A stretch of 64,000 nucleotides of DNA from Plantago ovata (GCA_028274465.1 CM051455.1:137302096-137366095); one strand, 5' to 3'. Positions 22,270-33,884 are shown, counted from the first letter of the stretch. Program-made: numbers and translations. The notes: generated by a model not told the origin, from the letters alone.

Positions 22270-23308
22270 AATTACTTTTGTGGTTCGTTGTTTGGCGATT
22301 CAATCACAATTATCGATTGAGCTCTCTGACCATGGAGGTACTCGTTATTAATATGTACTCGTTTATGCTAGGGTTTATGTGCTGCTTATGTACTGGTTTA
22401 ATTTAGGGTTTTTATCCATCTGTTTTCATTCTGTTTTCATTTAGTGATTTGTAATTGACTCGTTTATGCTAGGGTTTATGTGCTGCTTATGTACTTGCTT
22501 ATGTACTGGTTTAGTTTAGGGTTTTTATCCATCTGTTTTCATTTAGTGATTTATAATTGACTCGTTTATGCTAGGGTTTATGTGCTGCTTATGTACTGGT
22601 TTATTTTAGGGTTTGTATTGATCTATTTTCAGGTCCTAACTAGCTGTTGAAATTGTATATGTAATTGTTTAACCTGTTTTCGTTTTCATTTTTCTAGCTC
22701 ATTCAGAAGGAGGTTAAGGCCAGTTATCATCATTATGATGCTGAGGTTGTCGACCTTGCAATTGAAGCTTTCTGTTGCAAGGTCGACAACCTCAGCATCA
22801 TAATGATGATACCTGGCCTTTGGCCTTAACCTACTTCTGAATGAGCTAGAAAAATGAAAACGAAAACAGGTTAAACAATTACATATACACTTTCAACAGC
22901 TAGCTAGGAACTGAAAATAGATTAATACAAACCCTAAAATAAACCAGTACATAAGCACATAAGCAGCACATAAACCCTAGCATAAACGAGTCAATTATAA
23001 ATCACTAAATGAACAGATGGATAAAAACCCTAAACTAAACCAGTACATAAGCAGCACATAAACCCTAGCATAACTAAACTAAACCAGTACATAAGCAGCA
23101 CATAAACCCTAGCATAAACGCATAAACGAGTCAATTACAAATCACTAAATGAAAACAGATGTATAAAAACCCTAAATTAAACCAGTACATAAGCAGCACA
23201 TAAACCCTAGCATAAATGAGTACATATTAATAACGAGTACCTCCATGGTCAGAGAGCTCAATCGATAATTGTGATTGAATCGCCAAACAACGAACCACAA
23301 AAGTAATT
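22270..23308. repeat. ~0.5-kb inverted duplication (near-palindrome, 13-nt loop)
   Basis: The left arm 22270-22761 is repeated in reverse complement as 22775-23308, leaving 22762-22774 as spacer. Arms match almost base for base at both edges (aattacttttgtgg; ccttgcaa). Differences are a few substitutions, an ~8-bp duplication (ggcctttggcc) in the right arm, and copy-number changes in the internal ~100-bp repeat (gtttatgctagggtttatgtgctgcttatg). A transcript across it would fold into a long hairpin. The right arm ends where the SET-domain pseudogene begins. Confidence 0.9.
22332..22770 (+). pseudogene. First two exons of an unrecognised gene, cut by the inverted duplication
   Basis: ATG at 22332 gives a tiny exon (ATGGAG), then the donor GTACTC. 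After a tttttctag acceptor at 22697, exon 2 reads in frame as MELIQKEVKASYHHYDAEVV, then DLAIEAF, where the palindrome centre cuts it off. The intron holds three ~100-bp tandem units. In the right arm the same exon has a stop (aag-tag for aag-gag) and an insertion, so only the left arm is open. I do not recognise the protein. The complete gene is presumably elsewhere. Confidence 0.4.
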
Positions 23309-23310
23309 AA

Positions 23311-24166
23311 GCCATTCCTGTCATTGTCAAAAGGCTTCCAAAGCTGCCTGAGCTGCCAATTTTCCACTACATCAAAGCGAGTTTGGTTTTGGGTGAGGCC
23401 GATGTTAAGCTGCCTACTTCTGGTTCCACAGTCGGGTGCGTATGTGTTGGTGGATGTGGCTCCACATGTGCTTGCTCCACTTATTCCATGCGTGGTAGAT
23501 ATGCTGTTTATGAGGCTGGACGCCTATCAGATCGTTACTTGAAACGTATAATACGGTTGTCTAACAAAGATAAACCAATTTCGTTTGCAAATGAGTGTTG
23601 TCCAGCTTGTGCTTGCAATCACAAGCAATGCCAGAATCGGGTTGTACAAAGGAGGCATTCAAACAAGTTTTGAAGTTTATGGTGATATTTCTGGCTTTAC
23701 CATCAGGGCAAGGAAAAGAATTCCGAAGGGTTCCTTTCTGTTTGAATTTGTAGGGGAATTTGTCTCTGATGATGAGCTTGAAGCTAGGAGGTTGGGTGGG
23801 AGCACCTATTCTGTGAAGTTGCCTGTGCCAACTGAAAATGGATCTATCCATTTGGACGCGTCCAAAATGGGTAACATCGTTCGTTTTCTGAGGAACAGGA
23901 ACGGTGGAAGTACTTCCTCTAATGTGATTGTGGCTCCGATTACTTTTGGGGGTGTAGACATGGTTTATCACTTGGGATATTTCACGAAGGTAGATGTCAG
24001 TGCTGGGACTGAGTTAGTAGTAGATAAGCCTGTATTTGTGGAGGATTCATGGCCTAGTTCTAGTGAGCAGGAGTCTGTGAATTCAGAGGAGGATAGCCCT
24101 GAAAGATCTGGAATAAGAAACTTTTTTGATGAAGAAGCTAAGGAAGTAGGAAGCCGAAAGAAGTAG
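23311..24166 (+). pseudogene. SET-domain histone methyltransferase fragment (SUVH/SUVR-like)
   Basis: The frame opens exactly at the inverted-repeat edge (AIPVIVKRLPKLPEL..) after a TAA. A pre-SET zinc cluster follows (GCVCVGGCGSTCACS .. ECCPACACNHKQCQNRVVQ), about nine Cys in the usual CxC spacing. One extra A in the run at 23647-23650 shifts frame. The SET part continues in the next frame (SFEVYGDISGFTIRA, KGSFLFEFVGEFVSDDELE). The key motifs are lost: GNIVRFLRNRNGGSTSSN stands where NVARFINHSCxPN is expected, and ELVVDKP replaces ELTYDYG, removing the catalytic Tyr. It is 5'-truncated, frameshifted and inactive. SUVH/SUVR origin is inferred from the pre-SET domain. Confidence 0.7.
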
Positions 24167-24223
24167 GAAGACTGAATGCAGAGGAGGATGCGCTGAAAGA
24201 TCTGGAATTTTTTTTGATGATTT

Positions 24224-24430
24224 GCTACTGTCTTGTCTATTCTTCTGCTAAGACTTGTTATATAGCACTAGTTGCTACTGTCTTGTCTATTCTTCTGCTA
24301 AAACTTGTTATATAGCACTAGTTGCTACTGTCTTGTCTATTGTTCTGCTAAGACTTGTTATATAGCACTAGTTGCTACTGTCTTGTCTATTGTTCTGCTA
24401 AGACTTGTTATATAGCACTAGTTGCTACTT
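24224..24430 (+). repeat. Tandem repeat, four copies of a 50-bp unit
   Basis: The unit gctactgtcttgtctattc, then ttctgctaagacttgttata and tagcactagtt, starts at 24224, 24274, 24324 and 24374, with a partial fifth at 24424. Copies differ at one or two positions. There is no spacer between units. Confidence 0.92.
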
Positions 24431-24889
24431 GCTACTGTCTATTCTTATGCTATTTCAGCTTTTTCTAATGTCTATTCTTCTCTCATTTTATATAACGGTG
24501 ATTTAGTGTGTTTGACCAGATTTTCCCTTCCCCGTGCTTGGTTTGTTAACAGAAATACATTCTGGGCCTGTATTAGAAGTAAATGCATGGACTTGGTTTT
24601 GCAAGTCCAATATATCCATACTGTATTTTTGTGTCCATTTATGTGTATTTTACTTTATTGCCCCTTGTAAGATTATTATTATCTGTCCCCTTTTAGTTAA
24701 AACACGAGTTTAGTGTTTGAAAGAAAAACGTTACACATTGTAGCGATGTACTTCATGGAAATTGATAGGGATCGAATTGTTGAGACTATTAATCCTTTTA
24801 TTGCAAACCATAAACTAATTGTAGTCCATTACTTGAGGACTATCTGTTCTTGAATGCGACAACAGCAAACATTGCAATTACAAGAACAT
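24431..24889. other. Intergenic DNA, no gene seen
   Basis: T-rich sequence downstream of the SET pseudogene. No domain or splice pattern is recognised. Confidence 0.35.
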
Positions 24890-25073
24890 AAATCAAGGTA
24901 AGGTTAAGAACCTGAGAATTGCACCTTGTTCAGTTTGAATTAGCCTTCTTGCAGCTTCTATCTCCTCATAGCTGGCTTGCAACTCCATCTCCCTTTCAGT
25001 GTTTCTCCGCTTAATTGTTTCATCTTGGTTGGAACCTCCAAACACATTTCTAGATTTTGTTTGAACTGTTTGT
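24890..25073 (-). CDS. Possible terminal exon with coiled coil, unrecognised
   Basis: On the minus strand an acceptor (cggttctag) is followed by an open frame VQTVQTKSRNVFGGSNQDE, then a charged heptad-like stretch (RRNTEREMELQASYEEIEAA, RRLIQTEQ) and a stop shortly after. A neighbouring frame just downstream encodes a hydrophobic stretch (LIYVLVIAMFAVVAF), so one frameshift would give a tail-anchored coiled-coil protein. No family is recognised and no upstream exon could be linked. It may be a decayed fragment. Confidence 0.25.
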
Positions 25074-25179
25074 ACCTAGAACCGAAAGTTTTGACCAGTT
25101 TAATAATAATTTTGCATAGTGTTTTGATATGTTTGGAACAATGATTTCTTAGTGTATTTCCATTCTCACGAGTCACGAC

Positions 25180-27295
25180 TCATATATTTATAAACTTACT
25201 TAAAGCAAATAAATCTCCATCGCATCAATTTAAAAAGGTACATTAGTTTATTTGTATGTCTCAATTAAGTGAAAGGAGGATATCGTGTGCAGACATTGAT
25301 GAATTTGATTATGATAAAGCCAATTCTCTTCATTGCATTTCATAATAGTTCACTTGATCATATATTTTGACCCATTATTGTTTATAGAGAAAATACATTC
25401 ATCGGTCAAAATTGCTCTCATGGTAATTCAATTTTGACAATTTAACCGTGAATTAGTATACGGATTAGTTAGAATCCAGGCTAACTACATGGTGGTGATT
25501 CGTGACCAGCTAACATTCGAGAGTTACCGGAGCCGTAAAACTTATCGGGTACTTATTCCCATAAATATTAAATTGGTGCCACATTTATCCCAGAGTGTCG
25601 CATTAATTCGCTGCCATTAAATCGTTCTCCTAAACATTAGTTCAGTTCGGTCGCTATGCAACTTATGGACCTAAACCTTGACTCCCTCAACTCCCACAAC
25701 GTGCTCAAACAGTTATGACTCCTTCAACCTCAATTCTCACTTAATGTTGTGAAAGGGATAGAAACCACCGCATACTCTGTTAACTACTAGGGGGTGGGAG
25801 AAAATTTCTGAGAGACCTAATTTAAAAAGGGAATCGAAGAAAAGAGAAAGGCATGGAATTGCAACCCATTCAACCTTATCACTTACTCTCAAAAAACTGA
25901 ACTTACAGAAATTCATCGTACTCCGGTCGTCGATAGCCAGCCGGTGTATTGTAATTACATATTCAATAGCTCTGAAATTAAGGATTCATAGCCAGTCATC
26001 CAAAACCTTAGAGATCGATTTGGTCACCGACACCCTAAACTATTCCAATCCATTCGCCGGAGACCTAGATTTTTCATCGTCCACCGACATCCCGATTCTG
26101 ACTAAGTTTCTATTTACTTTTACGTTTACTTTATTCTTTCATATTACAAACTCGCTAACTTGAGCCTCGGCAACAAAACTCGTTAACTTGAATCTTTTGT
26201 TAAACTTTCAGATCGTCTATCTTTATAGTTTATTGCTTTATTTTGGTTGCTGGATGGTTTTGATAATACCAATTGACAAGTCAACCATGATAATATTTGC
26301 ATGAAGTATTGAAGTCCAGGGAATTATTTTTGTCGCGCCCTGACCAGTGGTAATCATCGTTCCATTGATTTGAACTCCTGATCAATCAATTCAATCAATT
26401 TATGGGAACAAAATTACAATCAAGTCAAGTGAAGACTCTCGGAAGGAATCGCAAACTTGAAGAAATTAGGATTTCATCAAGTGTGTCTCTGGCCAATGGC
26501 GATTGTGATAGACTTATCTCAGAGTTCAAATTGTCTATGAGCAGTGCTAATCCACCAAGTCTTCTCTGGATGAAGGACGAGCAAGATAGTATATAACAGA
26601 GTTATATTATGCATGCCTGTCGCATCACATTCAGTGGTTGATAAATATGAGACATTTGATAGATAAGGCCTGACCGAAGTGACAAATGATAGTCCATCAT
26701 CTCTGTTATTCTGAAAGGGTTCGATGGAACAAACTTGAATCGTTACTTTGGAAATTAAAGTACATATCCGTTCAGTTTTACAATTTAACTTTACTCTTGG
26801 TTGGAAAGATACCTATTCCATGTGGGAATGAGCACGTACAAGACCGTTGGTCTAAAAAAAAATTTAGAATTCAAATACTATTATTTAAGAGGAAATATAT
26901 GAAAGTCTTGAAAAAAAAAGCATAAAATTTAGTTATTTAACTTCTTTTATAATTATGTTTCTAACACAAGTTATACACAAACCACGGGTTAGCATTAGTA
27001 TGAACATACTTATTCATGGTCTAATTCAAAGCAGATAAAGATTTTTAAGCTTTCTGCTTTATCTGCTTTGAAATCCTCATATTGAAACATCAGGATTCAT
27101 TAATCATCATGCCCTATTACAAGCTAGAAAGCATTTTGCAATATATCATAAAGAAAGAAAGAAGAGAGCCCTTCATGAGATTCTGTTTTTCGTGCTCAGA
27201 AACGGACAGCATGACATAACAAGCAAACGAAAATTCTTCCATAGACCAGGTCCATATATAGAAGAATTTCCCATCTACATTTACACTTTACAGAT
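25180..27295. other. Intergenic DNA, no gene recognised; one small hairpin
   Basis: An open frame at 26402-26596 (MGTKLQSSQVKTLGRNRKLE..) has no recognisable domain. A perfect 16-bp inverted repeat (ttcaaagcagataaag, 27025-27040 and 27057-27072) could form a hairpin. The rest shows nothing I can name. Confidence 0.35.
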
Positions 27296-27720
27296 ATGAA
27301 GCAGAAATCACGGAATTCAAAGTGTCATCCAAATGAGGTCTGTGTTAAGTCCACATCGTCATGGATGATCAAGAGCATGTTAAAAATGAGAGGGATTTTT
27401 GTTGAGACACTGGATGCATGGAAACAGATTGTACCTGGACAGAGATTCCCAGTTAGGAAAATTTATGTAGAGCTGCGAGGAGAATGGACATGTAGGAGTA
27501 TGTTGGAAAAGTTTGAAATACTCAGATGGCTGAGTTTAAAAGCCAGGTAAAGGTATCTTCAAAGCTTGTGTATATTGCTGAACTGTTTTATGGTATATAG
27601 TCTGCTCGCAATAAGATTTTTCAAGATAAGAGTATAGATACTGGAGTCATAGCAAAAAGGGTTATACTGGACTTTGGTCGGCCTTTTGTACCTGTGAGTT
27701 TTGGTGCTAATGGCATGCGT
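27296..27720 (+). pseudogene. LINE ORF2 C-terminal fragment (zf-RVT region)
   Basis: The 27296-27547 frame reads SSWMIKSMLKMRGIFVETLD .. GQRFPVRKIYVELRGEW. This resembles the segment between the reverse transcriptase and zinc-binding domain of plant L1-type LINEs (SW.W..IL..R..F.. FS...AY..LRG). About 100 bp on, AELFYGI-stop-SARNKIFQDKSIDTGV resembles the end of zf-RVT (..VW..RN.KIF..). Stops and gaps show it is dead. Confidence 0.5.
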
Positions 27721-28500
27721 TCAGAGTTCCAAAAGCTAGATCACGCTCCTTTGGCTAAGGTCGATTGTCCATCCATTAACAACATACTGACTATTTGCAG
27801 AATCACATACATGCTGACATGCATACCTGTATAACCGTATAACACATTCACGAACTGAAACCCAGTAACAAGGTTGATCAAATTTAAATAATAAACAAAC
27901 GAAAACCATACCCAGTTCAAGAATGTAATTACAAAGATTTACACAACAATGACCCGCTTACATAGATGAAACATGAATGCAGGTTAGCACCTGCACCCAC
28001 AACCAAACTGCCAGCCTGTTGACTGTCTTTTCTTTTTTGGGGTGGGGGGGGGGGGGGATAGAATTTATATTCAAACAATCACTTTTTTCCCAACGCTTGA
28101 AAATTGCCATCTAGTGTAGTATGTATCAGCTTAACATAATCCACAAACATATAATGCAAGTTAAAACAATATTCTTGATAATCAAGCCTTGAACATTTAA
28201 ACAAGTTATGCTACTACAGCTAGAAAAGAAGAGTAATTTCCTACAAGAACTCACCAACTTTGAGAATAAGGCCGTGTTTGTCTTCAAACTTACTAAAACC
28301 TGGATCCTGGAATATCTTGTTCTGTTGAAGAGAAACATCTTTTGATCAGTACAATGACAATGAGAAGCCGAGAAGCCCCCGTGAGCAAGGCTGCAATTAC
28401 ATTTACATAACAGATGCCAAAAAATAAATGACAGATCCAAATAGAATAAAATATAACAGCTGTTCACATTGATATTCGAAGGCAAGAAGTTAAATGGCAA
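27721..28500. other. Intergenic DNA with a poly-G tract
   Basis: An interrupted G run of about 17 bases lies at 28041-28058. An open frame at 28126-28500 on the minus strand has no recognisable domain. Confidence 0.35.
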
Positions 28501-28778
28501 AGCTGATTATGTGCCATTTAGTGGCTTTTCGCTGGATGTGTAATGTAAACCTTGCCCGTATATATATTTTCTCCAGATTAAAAAAAATAATAATTAAAGG
28601 CAAGGATTTGGCATGCTTAGGTCTACTCGATCACATATTAACATGTTCAAAATCTTTCACAATGACACAGGGCTAGACAAGTTTCCAAAACCAAGCAGTT
28701 CACAACACATTGAGTTCCTATTGAATCCTGGAATATACAGGCAGAGAGAATTTATCAACAGAAAACACGCGTATCATT

Positions 28779-29123
28779 TTACAAGGAAAAAAACAAAATA
28801 TACAGGAAACAGTGACGACAATCACAAAGAAAATCTGGGAATATAGGCAATGAGGGAGGGCAAAGTTCATACCTGCCATCGATGGCGATGGTGGTAGATG
28901 ATGAAAACGTGTATACTGGCAGAGGGAAGAAGAGGATGAAGGCGGCCGTGCTGGATGATGTAAACAGGGAGACCTGTGGAGGGAATAAGCGGATGTTGCC
29001 GGCAAATAGATGGTGGAAGGCGACGAGCCAAGTGGTGGTGATCAACGAGTTGGGCGAGCCATCTGAGTTTTTGTGCGCTTGGAAGAGCGAGCCATCTGAG
29101 ATTGTGTGCGCTCGGAAGAGCGA
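28779..29123 (-). pseudogene. Unit 1: conserved 5' segment of the F-box family gene
   Basis: The minus strand starts MARSSKRTKTQMA at about 29123, and the frame then ends early (MART.. R-stop). The matching segment of the third unit is open for longer (102 aa from 33817). Another frame stays open for 127 codons from 29162. An F-box motif is not visible. By position the segment is the start of the family's genes; in unit 2 the same segment is fused directly to the FBA domain. Confidence 0.35.
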
Positions 29124-29794
29124 TTCTGAGATTCTGAGATGGAAATGAATAGGTTTAGTCATGGGTTTAGTCAGTTACTTAATAGAGATTGGGCACCCCG
29201 ACCCGATTAAAAAATAATGGGTGTGCGTCGGGGGTATATTGCTAATTAACAGGCGTGCACCCCTTGGGTACATGACCGGCCGTAGGTAGCACCCGTTTAC
29301 ATGCCTAATCACAGGGACATGAAATGGCAGAAACAATAGATGGTTCATACCGAAACAGTAAAGTAAAACATAACAGATGTTCACATTAATATTCAAAGGC
29401 AAGGATTTGGCATGCTTAGGTAAGGTCAGTCTACTTGATTAATCACGAATTCACAGTTCACACATTAACGTGATTTAATTCACAAATTTAAGGTGAATAG
29501 CACTATCAATTTACAATTACTTCACAGTTAACGGACTAATACCCGAACAAGGCATAATTTTATCAAGAGCAGCATCAGATGCTATATGACTGTCAGAAGC
29601 ACGTGAACATAAAGAACTGACTGCCATACATACTTAATTCTGTAGAATTTTTCACATAAAAAAGTAACAAGACAAAGCCAATAGCAAAACGCTCTTGCAC
29701 CTAACTGGTATCTCTTAAAAAGCAAAAGCATATCATGTAGTTAACTTTTTCGTATCAAAGATCATCACTTTTTTCTTCAGATGAGACCTAGTTT

Positions 29795-29985
29795 GGGTCA
29801 TATACATCAGGCGCTGCAAACATCACACAATTGGAAAACAGCAAAAACCTGAAACAACAACTGATTTAGCTAAAACCCAGCATCAACTTAGATAATCAAC
29901 TTACCAACAGTAGCCGGTCCTGCATTAGCTTGTGTGTCTTCACCACTACCTTCCACAAGAGTCGGTGATTCCGGGGCTACATCAA
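29795..29985 (-). pseudogene. Unit 1: C-terminal exons of the F-box family gene
   Basis: On the minus strand a ttgatgtag acceptor at about 29982 is followed by APESPTLVEGSGEDTQANAG and PATV, then the donor GTAAGTTG. After a short intron a gtttgcag acceptor leads to APDVYDPN and a stop at about 29798. Units 2 and 3 carry the equivalent pieces (GSGQDTQGWANAGSATAG; APDYLYDPN). No FBA exon is attached here, so the copy is broken. Confidence 0.45.
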
Positions 29986-29999
29986 ATAACAAAAGTCAC

Positions 30000-30530
30000 T
30001 AGTATAATTATAACACAGAAAAATTCTACTTCAAAACATAGTAGAATGTTAAACATTATACACATAGCATACTAGCAACTAAATTACTGATTAAGATTGC
30101 AGATTCCAAGCTCCTACTTCTTTCTCGCAGCACAAGAACAAGCACAAAAATGGTAAGAAATAATGCTTTCCCAGAAAAGGCTATAGTTTGAGATTTCAAG
30201 TCATTAAACAAGACAGAATAGTATTTCAGAACAAATGCAAGAACTAAACCTCATGGCATGTGATAGAGCAGAGGATTCAGAGATAGAGAAAGATAGGATT
30301 TTGGTGCAGCAATAGCTATGTTTTCTGAGTTTATTGACTGAAGATATAGAAAAGATAAACAAAGACACCAATCTCCTAAGAGACAAACCACCCTAACTTC
30401 TCTTCTTCTTCTTGAATAAACGCTGGACTGACTCTCTTATGTATAAAACTTAGTACTTGACTAGAACTCTATTTGGTAATTTCCTAATTCTACTTAGAAC
30501 TCTATTCGCTAACTTACCTAACAAAAACAA
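30000..30530. other. Unit 1 flank, possible promoter side
   Basis: The segment around 30225-30410 contains GAA-rich sequence (ttcttcttcttg on the plus strand) and is partly shared with unit 2 (about 32645-32690). No coding domain is recognised. Confidence 0.3.
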
Positions 30531-30540
30531 AACAAAACAA

Positions 30541-30541
30541 A

Positions 30542-30632
<91 letters not shown>
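30541..30632. repeat. Compound (AAT)n-(AAC)n microsatellite
   Basis: About nine AAT units run directly into about 21 AAC units. The long open frames across it (poly-Val/poly-Ile on the minus strand) are by-products of the repeat. Confidence 0.95.
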
Positions 30633-30633
<1 letters not shown>

Positions 30634-30707
30634 CGTAGGACTCTAGGTCCGTAACAACACGTGATGTCACAATCAGGAAAGAGGGCTCTACTCTATAGCA
30701 ACAGTGG

Positions 30708-30815
30708 TACCATTTCACTGTCAAATAAACACATCTCAGGAGGTACCATTTCAATATCAAAGAAACACATCTCAGGATGTACCATTTCAATGTCAAAGAA
30801 ACACATCTCAGGATG
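30708..30815 (+). repeat. Tandem repeat, three copies of a 36-bp unit
   Basis: The unit gtaccatttcaatgtcaaag, then aaacacatctcaggat, is repeated three times without spacers. A shortened version sits near 32728 in the second unit of the triplicated locus. Confidence 0.85.
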
Positions 30816-31120
30816 TACGGAGTTTTTAATGGCCCTCAGTAGTAGTATAATATAGGGGCATGAAAGCACAAGATAAGCAGGAATTAAATCCATAAAATGA
30901 AAAGAAGCAAGAAAATAGAGGTGTTATGACCAAATTACACTTACATACATAACAGTATTGGATACGTGAAGTGGACACAATTTCTATTTTCCAGTATCAA
31001 TTCATGAAGCAACAGAGGAAAAATGACACCAAAGAGACCGCATGAGCAAAATGAGATGATCAATTTTAAACCATGGAACATGACATTCAACAAGTTAACT
31101 TTTCATACCGTCGAATCCAG

Positions 31121-31584
31121 TTTGGCTTTTCTTTTTCACCATGCCATCTGGAAAGGGAGAGACTAAGCTCTGGATGCAAATGTCAGCATCGGGATACGAA
31201 CTACGGAAATGAGGATACCCGAGGAAACGACGCCGCTGACGAAAAATATGGTTTTTCCTTCCCTTCAACAATAGAATATCACCATCTTCTGTCACAAACA
31301 AAACCCTTGTAATATCATCTCTATAAGGATGAGACATATTTGAAACCAAACCCCACGATGAATCTGAAACACCATTATCCTTGCAGACCCATAAATACAT
31401 GCGATCTCCATCAACACACAGCACATGTAGACATTCTCCATGCACACTGGCATTGGCCTATCTGCGTGTACCTGAGCCAAGTGGTGGTGATCGACGAGTT
31501 GGCGAGCCATCTGAGTTTTTGTGCGCTTGGAAGAGCGAGCCATCTGAGAATGTGTGGGCTCGAAGAGCGATTCTGAGATTCTGA
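31121..31584 (-). pseudogene. Unit 2: F-box/FBA gene with internal deletion
   Basis: The minus strand begins MARSSKRTKTQMARQLVDHH from about 31578, reaching HLAQ. It then passes directly into FBA-domain sequence: CLHVLCVDGDRMYLWVCKDN, SSWGLVSNMS, VLFVTEDGDILL and DADICIQSLVSPFPDG, to about 31121. Compared with the unit-3 copy, the F-box and first half of the FBA domain are missing, and a frameshift separates the two parts near 31450. FBA domains recruit substrates to SCF ubiquitin ligases; this copy cannot encode a complete receptor. Confidence 0.6.
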
Positions 31585-32761
31585 GACGGAAATGAATAGG
31601 TTTAGCCATGGGTTTAGTCAATTACTTCTGACCCAATTAGAAAATAATGGGTGTGGGTTGCGGGTATATTGCTAACTAACGGGGGTGTGCACCCGACCAG
31701 CAGGTGGCACCCGTTTACATGCCTAATCATAGGGACATGAAATGGCGGAAACATTAGACGGTTCGTGCCCAAACAGTAAAGTGAAACATAACAGCTGTTC
31801 ACATTGATATTCAAAGGTAAGATTTGGCAAGCATAGGTAAGGTCAGTCTACATAATTACTCAGGAATTCACAGTTCACACATTAATCAGTTGACAGTTAC
31901 TTCACAGTTAACGTACTTCATAGTTTAGCCACAAAAAATACACGAACAAGCCATAAGTTTATCAAGAGCAGCATCAAATGCTATATGACTGTATGAAGCA
32001 TGCGAACGTAAAGAACTGAGGGACATACATAATTCTGTAGCATTTTTCACATAAAAAAGTAACAAGGCATAGCCAATAGCAAAACGCTCTTGCCCCTAAC
32101 TGGGATCTCTCAAAAAGCAAAAGAATATCATGTCATAAATTAACTTTTTCACATCAAAGATCATCACTTTTTTCTTGAGAGGAGACCTAGTTTGGATCAT
32201 ATAGATAATCAGGCGCTGACATCAAACAATTGGAAAACAGCAAATCGCTGAAACAACAACAGATTTAGATACAACCCAACATCAACTTAGATAATCAACT
32301 TACCAACAGTAGCTGATCCTGCATTAGCCCATCCTTGTGTGTCTTGACTATTGACCACTACCTTCCATGAGAGTCAGCAATTTGGAAGCTACATCAAATC
32401 AAGAAACTCAATATTATAATTGTAACACAGAAAAATTCTACTTCAAAACATAGTAAAATGTTGATCATTACACACATATCATACTATGCAACAAAAATTA
32501 CTGATTAAGATTGCAGACTCCAAGCTTGGACTTCTCTCTCACAGCACAAGAACAAGCACAAAAATGGTAACAAATAATGCTTTCCCAGAAAAGGCTATAG
32601 GTTGAGATTATAAAAGGTCTCTTTCAAGTAATTAAACAAGACAGAACAGTATTTCAGAACAAATTCAAGAACTAAACCTCATGACATGTGTCAGGAAAGA
32701 GGGCTCTACTCTATAACAACAGTGGTACCATTTCAGTGTCAAAGAAAAACATCCACAGGAT

Positions 32762-32979
32762 GTACATCAAAGAAAAACCTAGGTGTGAAGCATTGCACAT
32801 AGGTTAATCTATCCATGAAAGCTGATATGGTGCAACTACTGACATGAAATCACTACATACACTGGAAGTGGTACATCAAAGAAAAACCTAGGCGTGAAGC
32901 ATTGCACATAGGTTAATCTATCCATGAAAGCTGATATGGTGCAACTACTGACATGAAATCACTACATACACTGGAAGTG
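32762..32979 (+). repeat. Perfect-looking 109-bp tandem duplication
   Basis: The segments 32762-32870 and 32871-32979 are nearly identical (gtacatcaaagaaaaaccta .. actggaagtg), with one visible difference (aggtg/aggcg). The lack of divergence shows the duplication is recent. Confidence 0.93.
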
Positions 32980-33019
32980 GAATTTGATCCAATACCATAA
33001 TACGTCAACACCAATCATC

Positions 33020-33400
33020 CAAGAAAACATGTAGTATTGATCTCTAGAGCATAATAAAGGATAAGAATTAACAGATGTATAACCTCCACCGGTGACAAAC
33101 CTAAATTCCAAAAATGAACCACCTATTCTCGTAAAGTCTTTAATCTTTTCTCCACTGACATTTAGAGATTCAGCATTGTCTCGACTAATTCAACACTTGA
33201 AAACTCCCGCCCAAATAGTAGTGCTTAAACATCTAGCGTGCTTCCTGAAGGGAAAGGTTTCCTTTGCATATTGCAATTTTATCAACCAGCATATCCAACT
33301 GAGAACTCCACTCTAGGACTTTATCAATATTCTCTACCATGACGTTTCACACAATTTGGCAACAACGGAAATCACAGTTCACATATTCACAATGACACCG
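33020..33400. other. Intergenic DNA between F-box units
   Basis: An open frame at 33092-33316 has no recognisable domain. No other feature is seen. Confidence 0.3.
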
Positions 33401-33596
33401 GGCTAGACAAGTTTCCAAAAGCAAGCAGTTCACAACATATTGAGTTCCTATTGAATCATGGAATATACAGGCTAAAAGAATTTATCAACAAAAAACATGC
33501 GTATTGTGTTATGAGGAAAAATAAAATAAAAAAATACAGGAAACGAAGACGACAATCACAAAGAAAATCTGGGAATATAGGTGATGAGGGCAAAGT

Positions 33597-33884
33597 TTAT
33601 ACCTTGGCGATGGTTGTGGATGATGAAAACGAGTAGACTGGCAGAGGGAGGAAGAGGATGAAGGCGGCAGTGCTGGATGATGTAAACAGGGAGACCTGTG
33701 GAGGGAAGAAGCGGATGTTGCCGGCAAATAGACGAGGGAAGGCGACGAGCCAAGTGGTGGTGATTGACGAGTTGGGCGAGCCATCTGAGTTTTTGTGCGC
33801 TTGGAAGAGCGAGCCATCTGAGAATGCGTGGGCTCGGAAGAGTGATTCTGAGATTCTGAGACGGAAATGAATAGGTTTAGCCAT
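33597..33884 (-). pseudogene. Unit 3: conserved 5' segment of the F-box family gene
   Basis: This is the third copy of the MARSSKRTKTQMA segment (minus strand, from 33817), with a possible donor (caag-GTATAA) at about 33600. A longer overlapping frame opens at 33884 (MAKPIHFRLRISESL). It would be the start of the next gene in the array, but no FBA exon follows before the neighbouring unit. Confidence 0.35.

Noticed and set aside
24224..24430. CRISPR-like regular repeats
   Set aside because: The 50-bp units are directly contiguous with no spacers, and the context is a plant nuclear genome.
28126..28500. 124-aa minus-strand frame, Cys/Ser-rich
   Set aside because: No known Cys-rich peptide pattern or signal peptide was recognised, and there is no supporting gene structure.
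30518..30796. 92-aa minus-strand frame with long poly-Val and poly-Ile
   Set aside because: It is a translation of the (AAC)n-(AAT)n microsatellite.
30708..30815. 36-bp repeats resembling CRISPR repeat length
   Set aside because: No unique spacers lie between units; this is an ordinary minisatellite.
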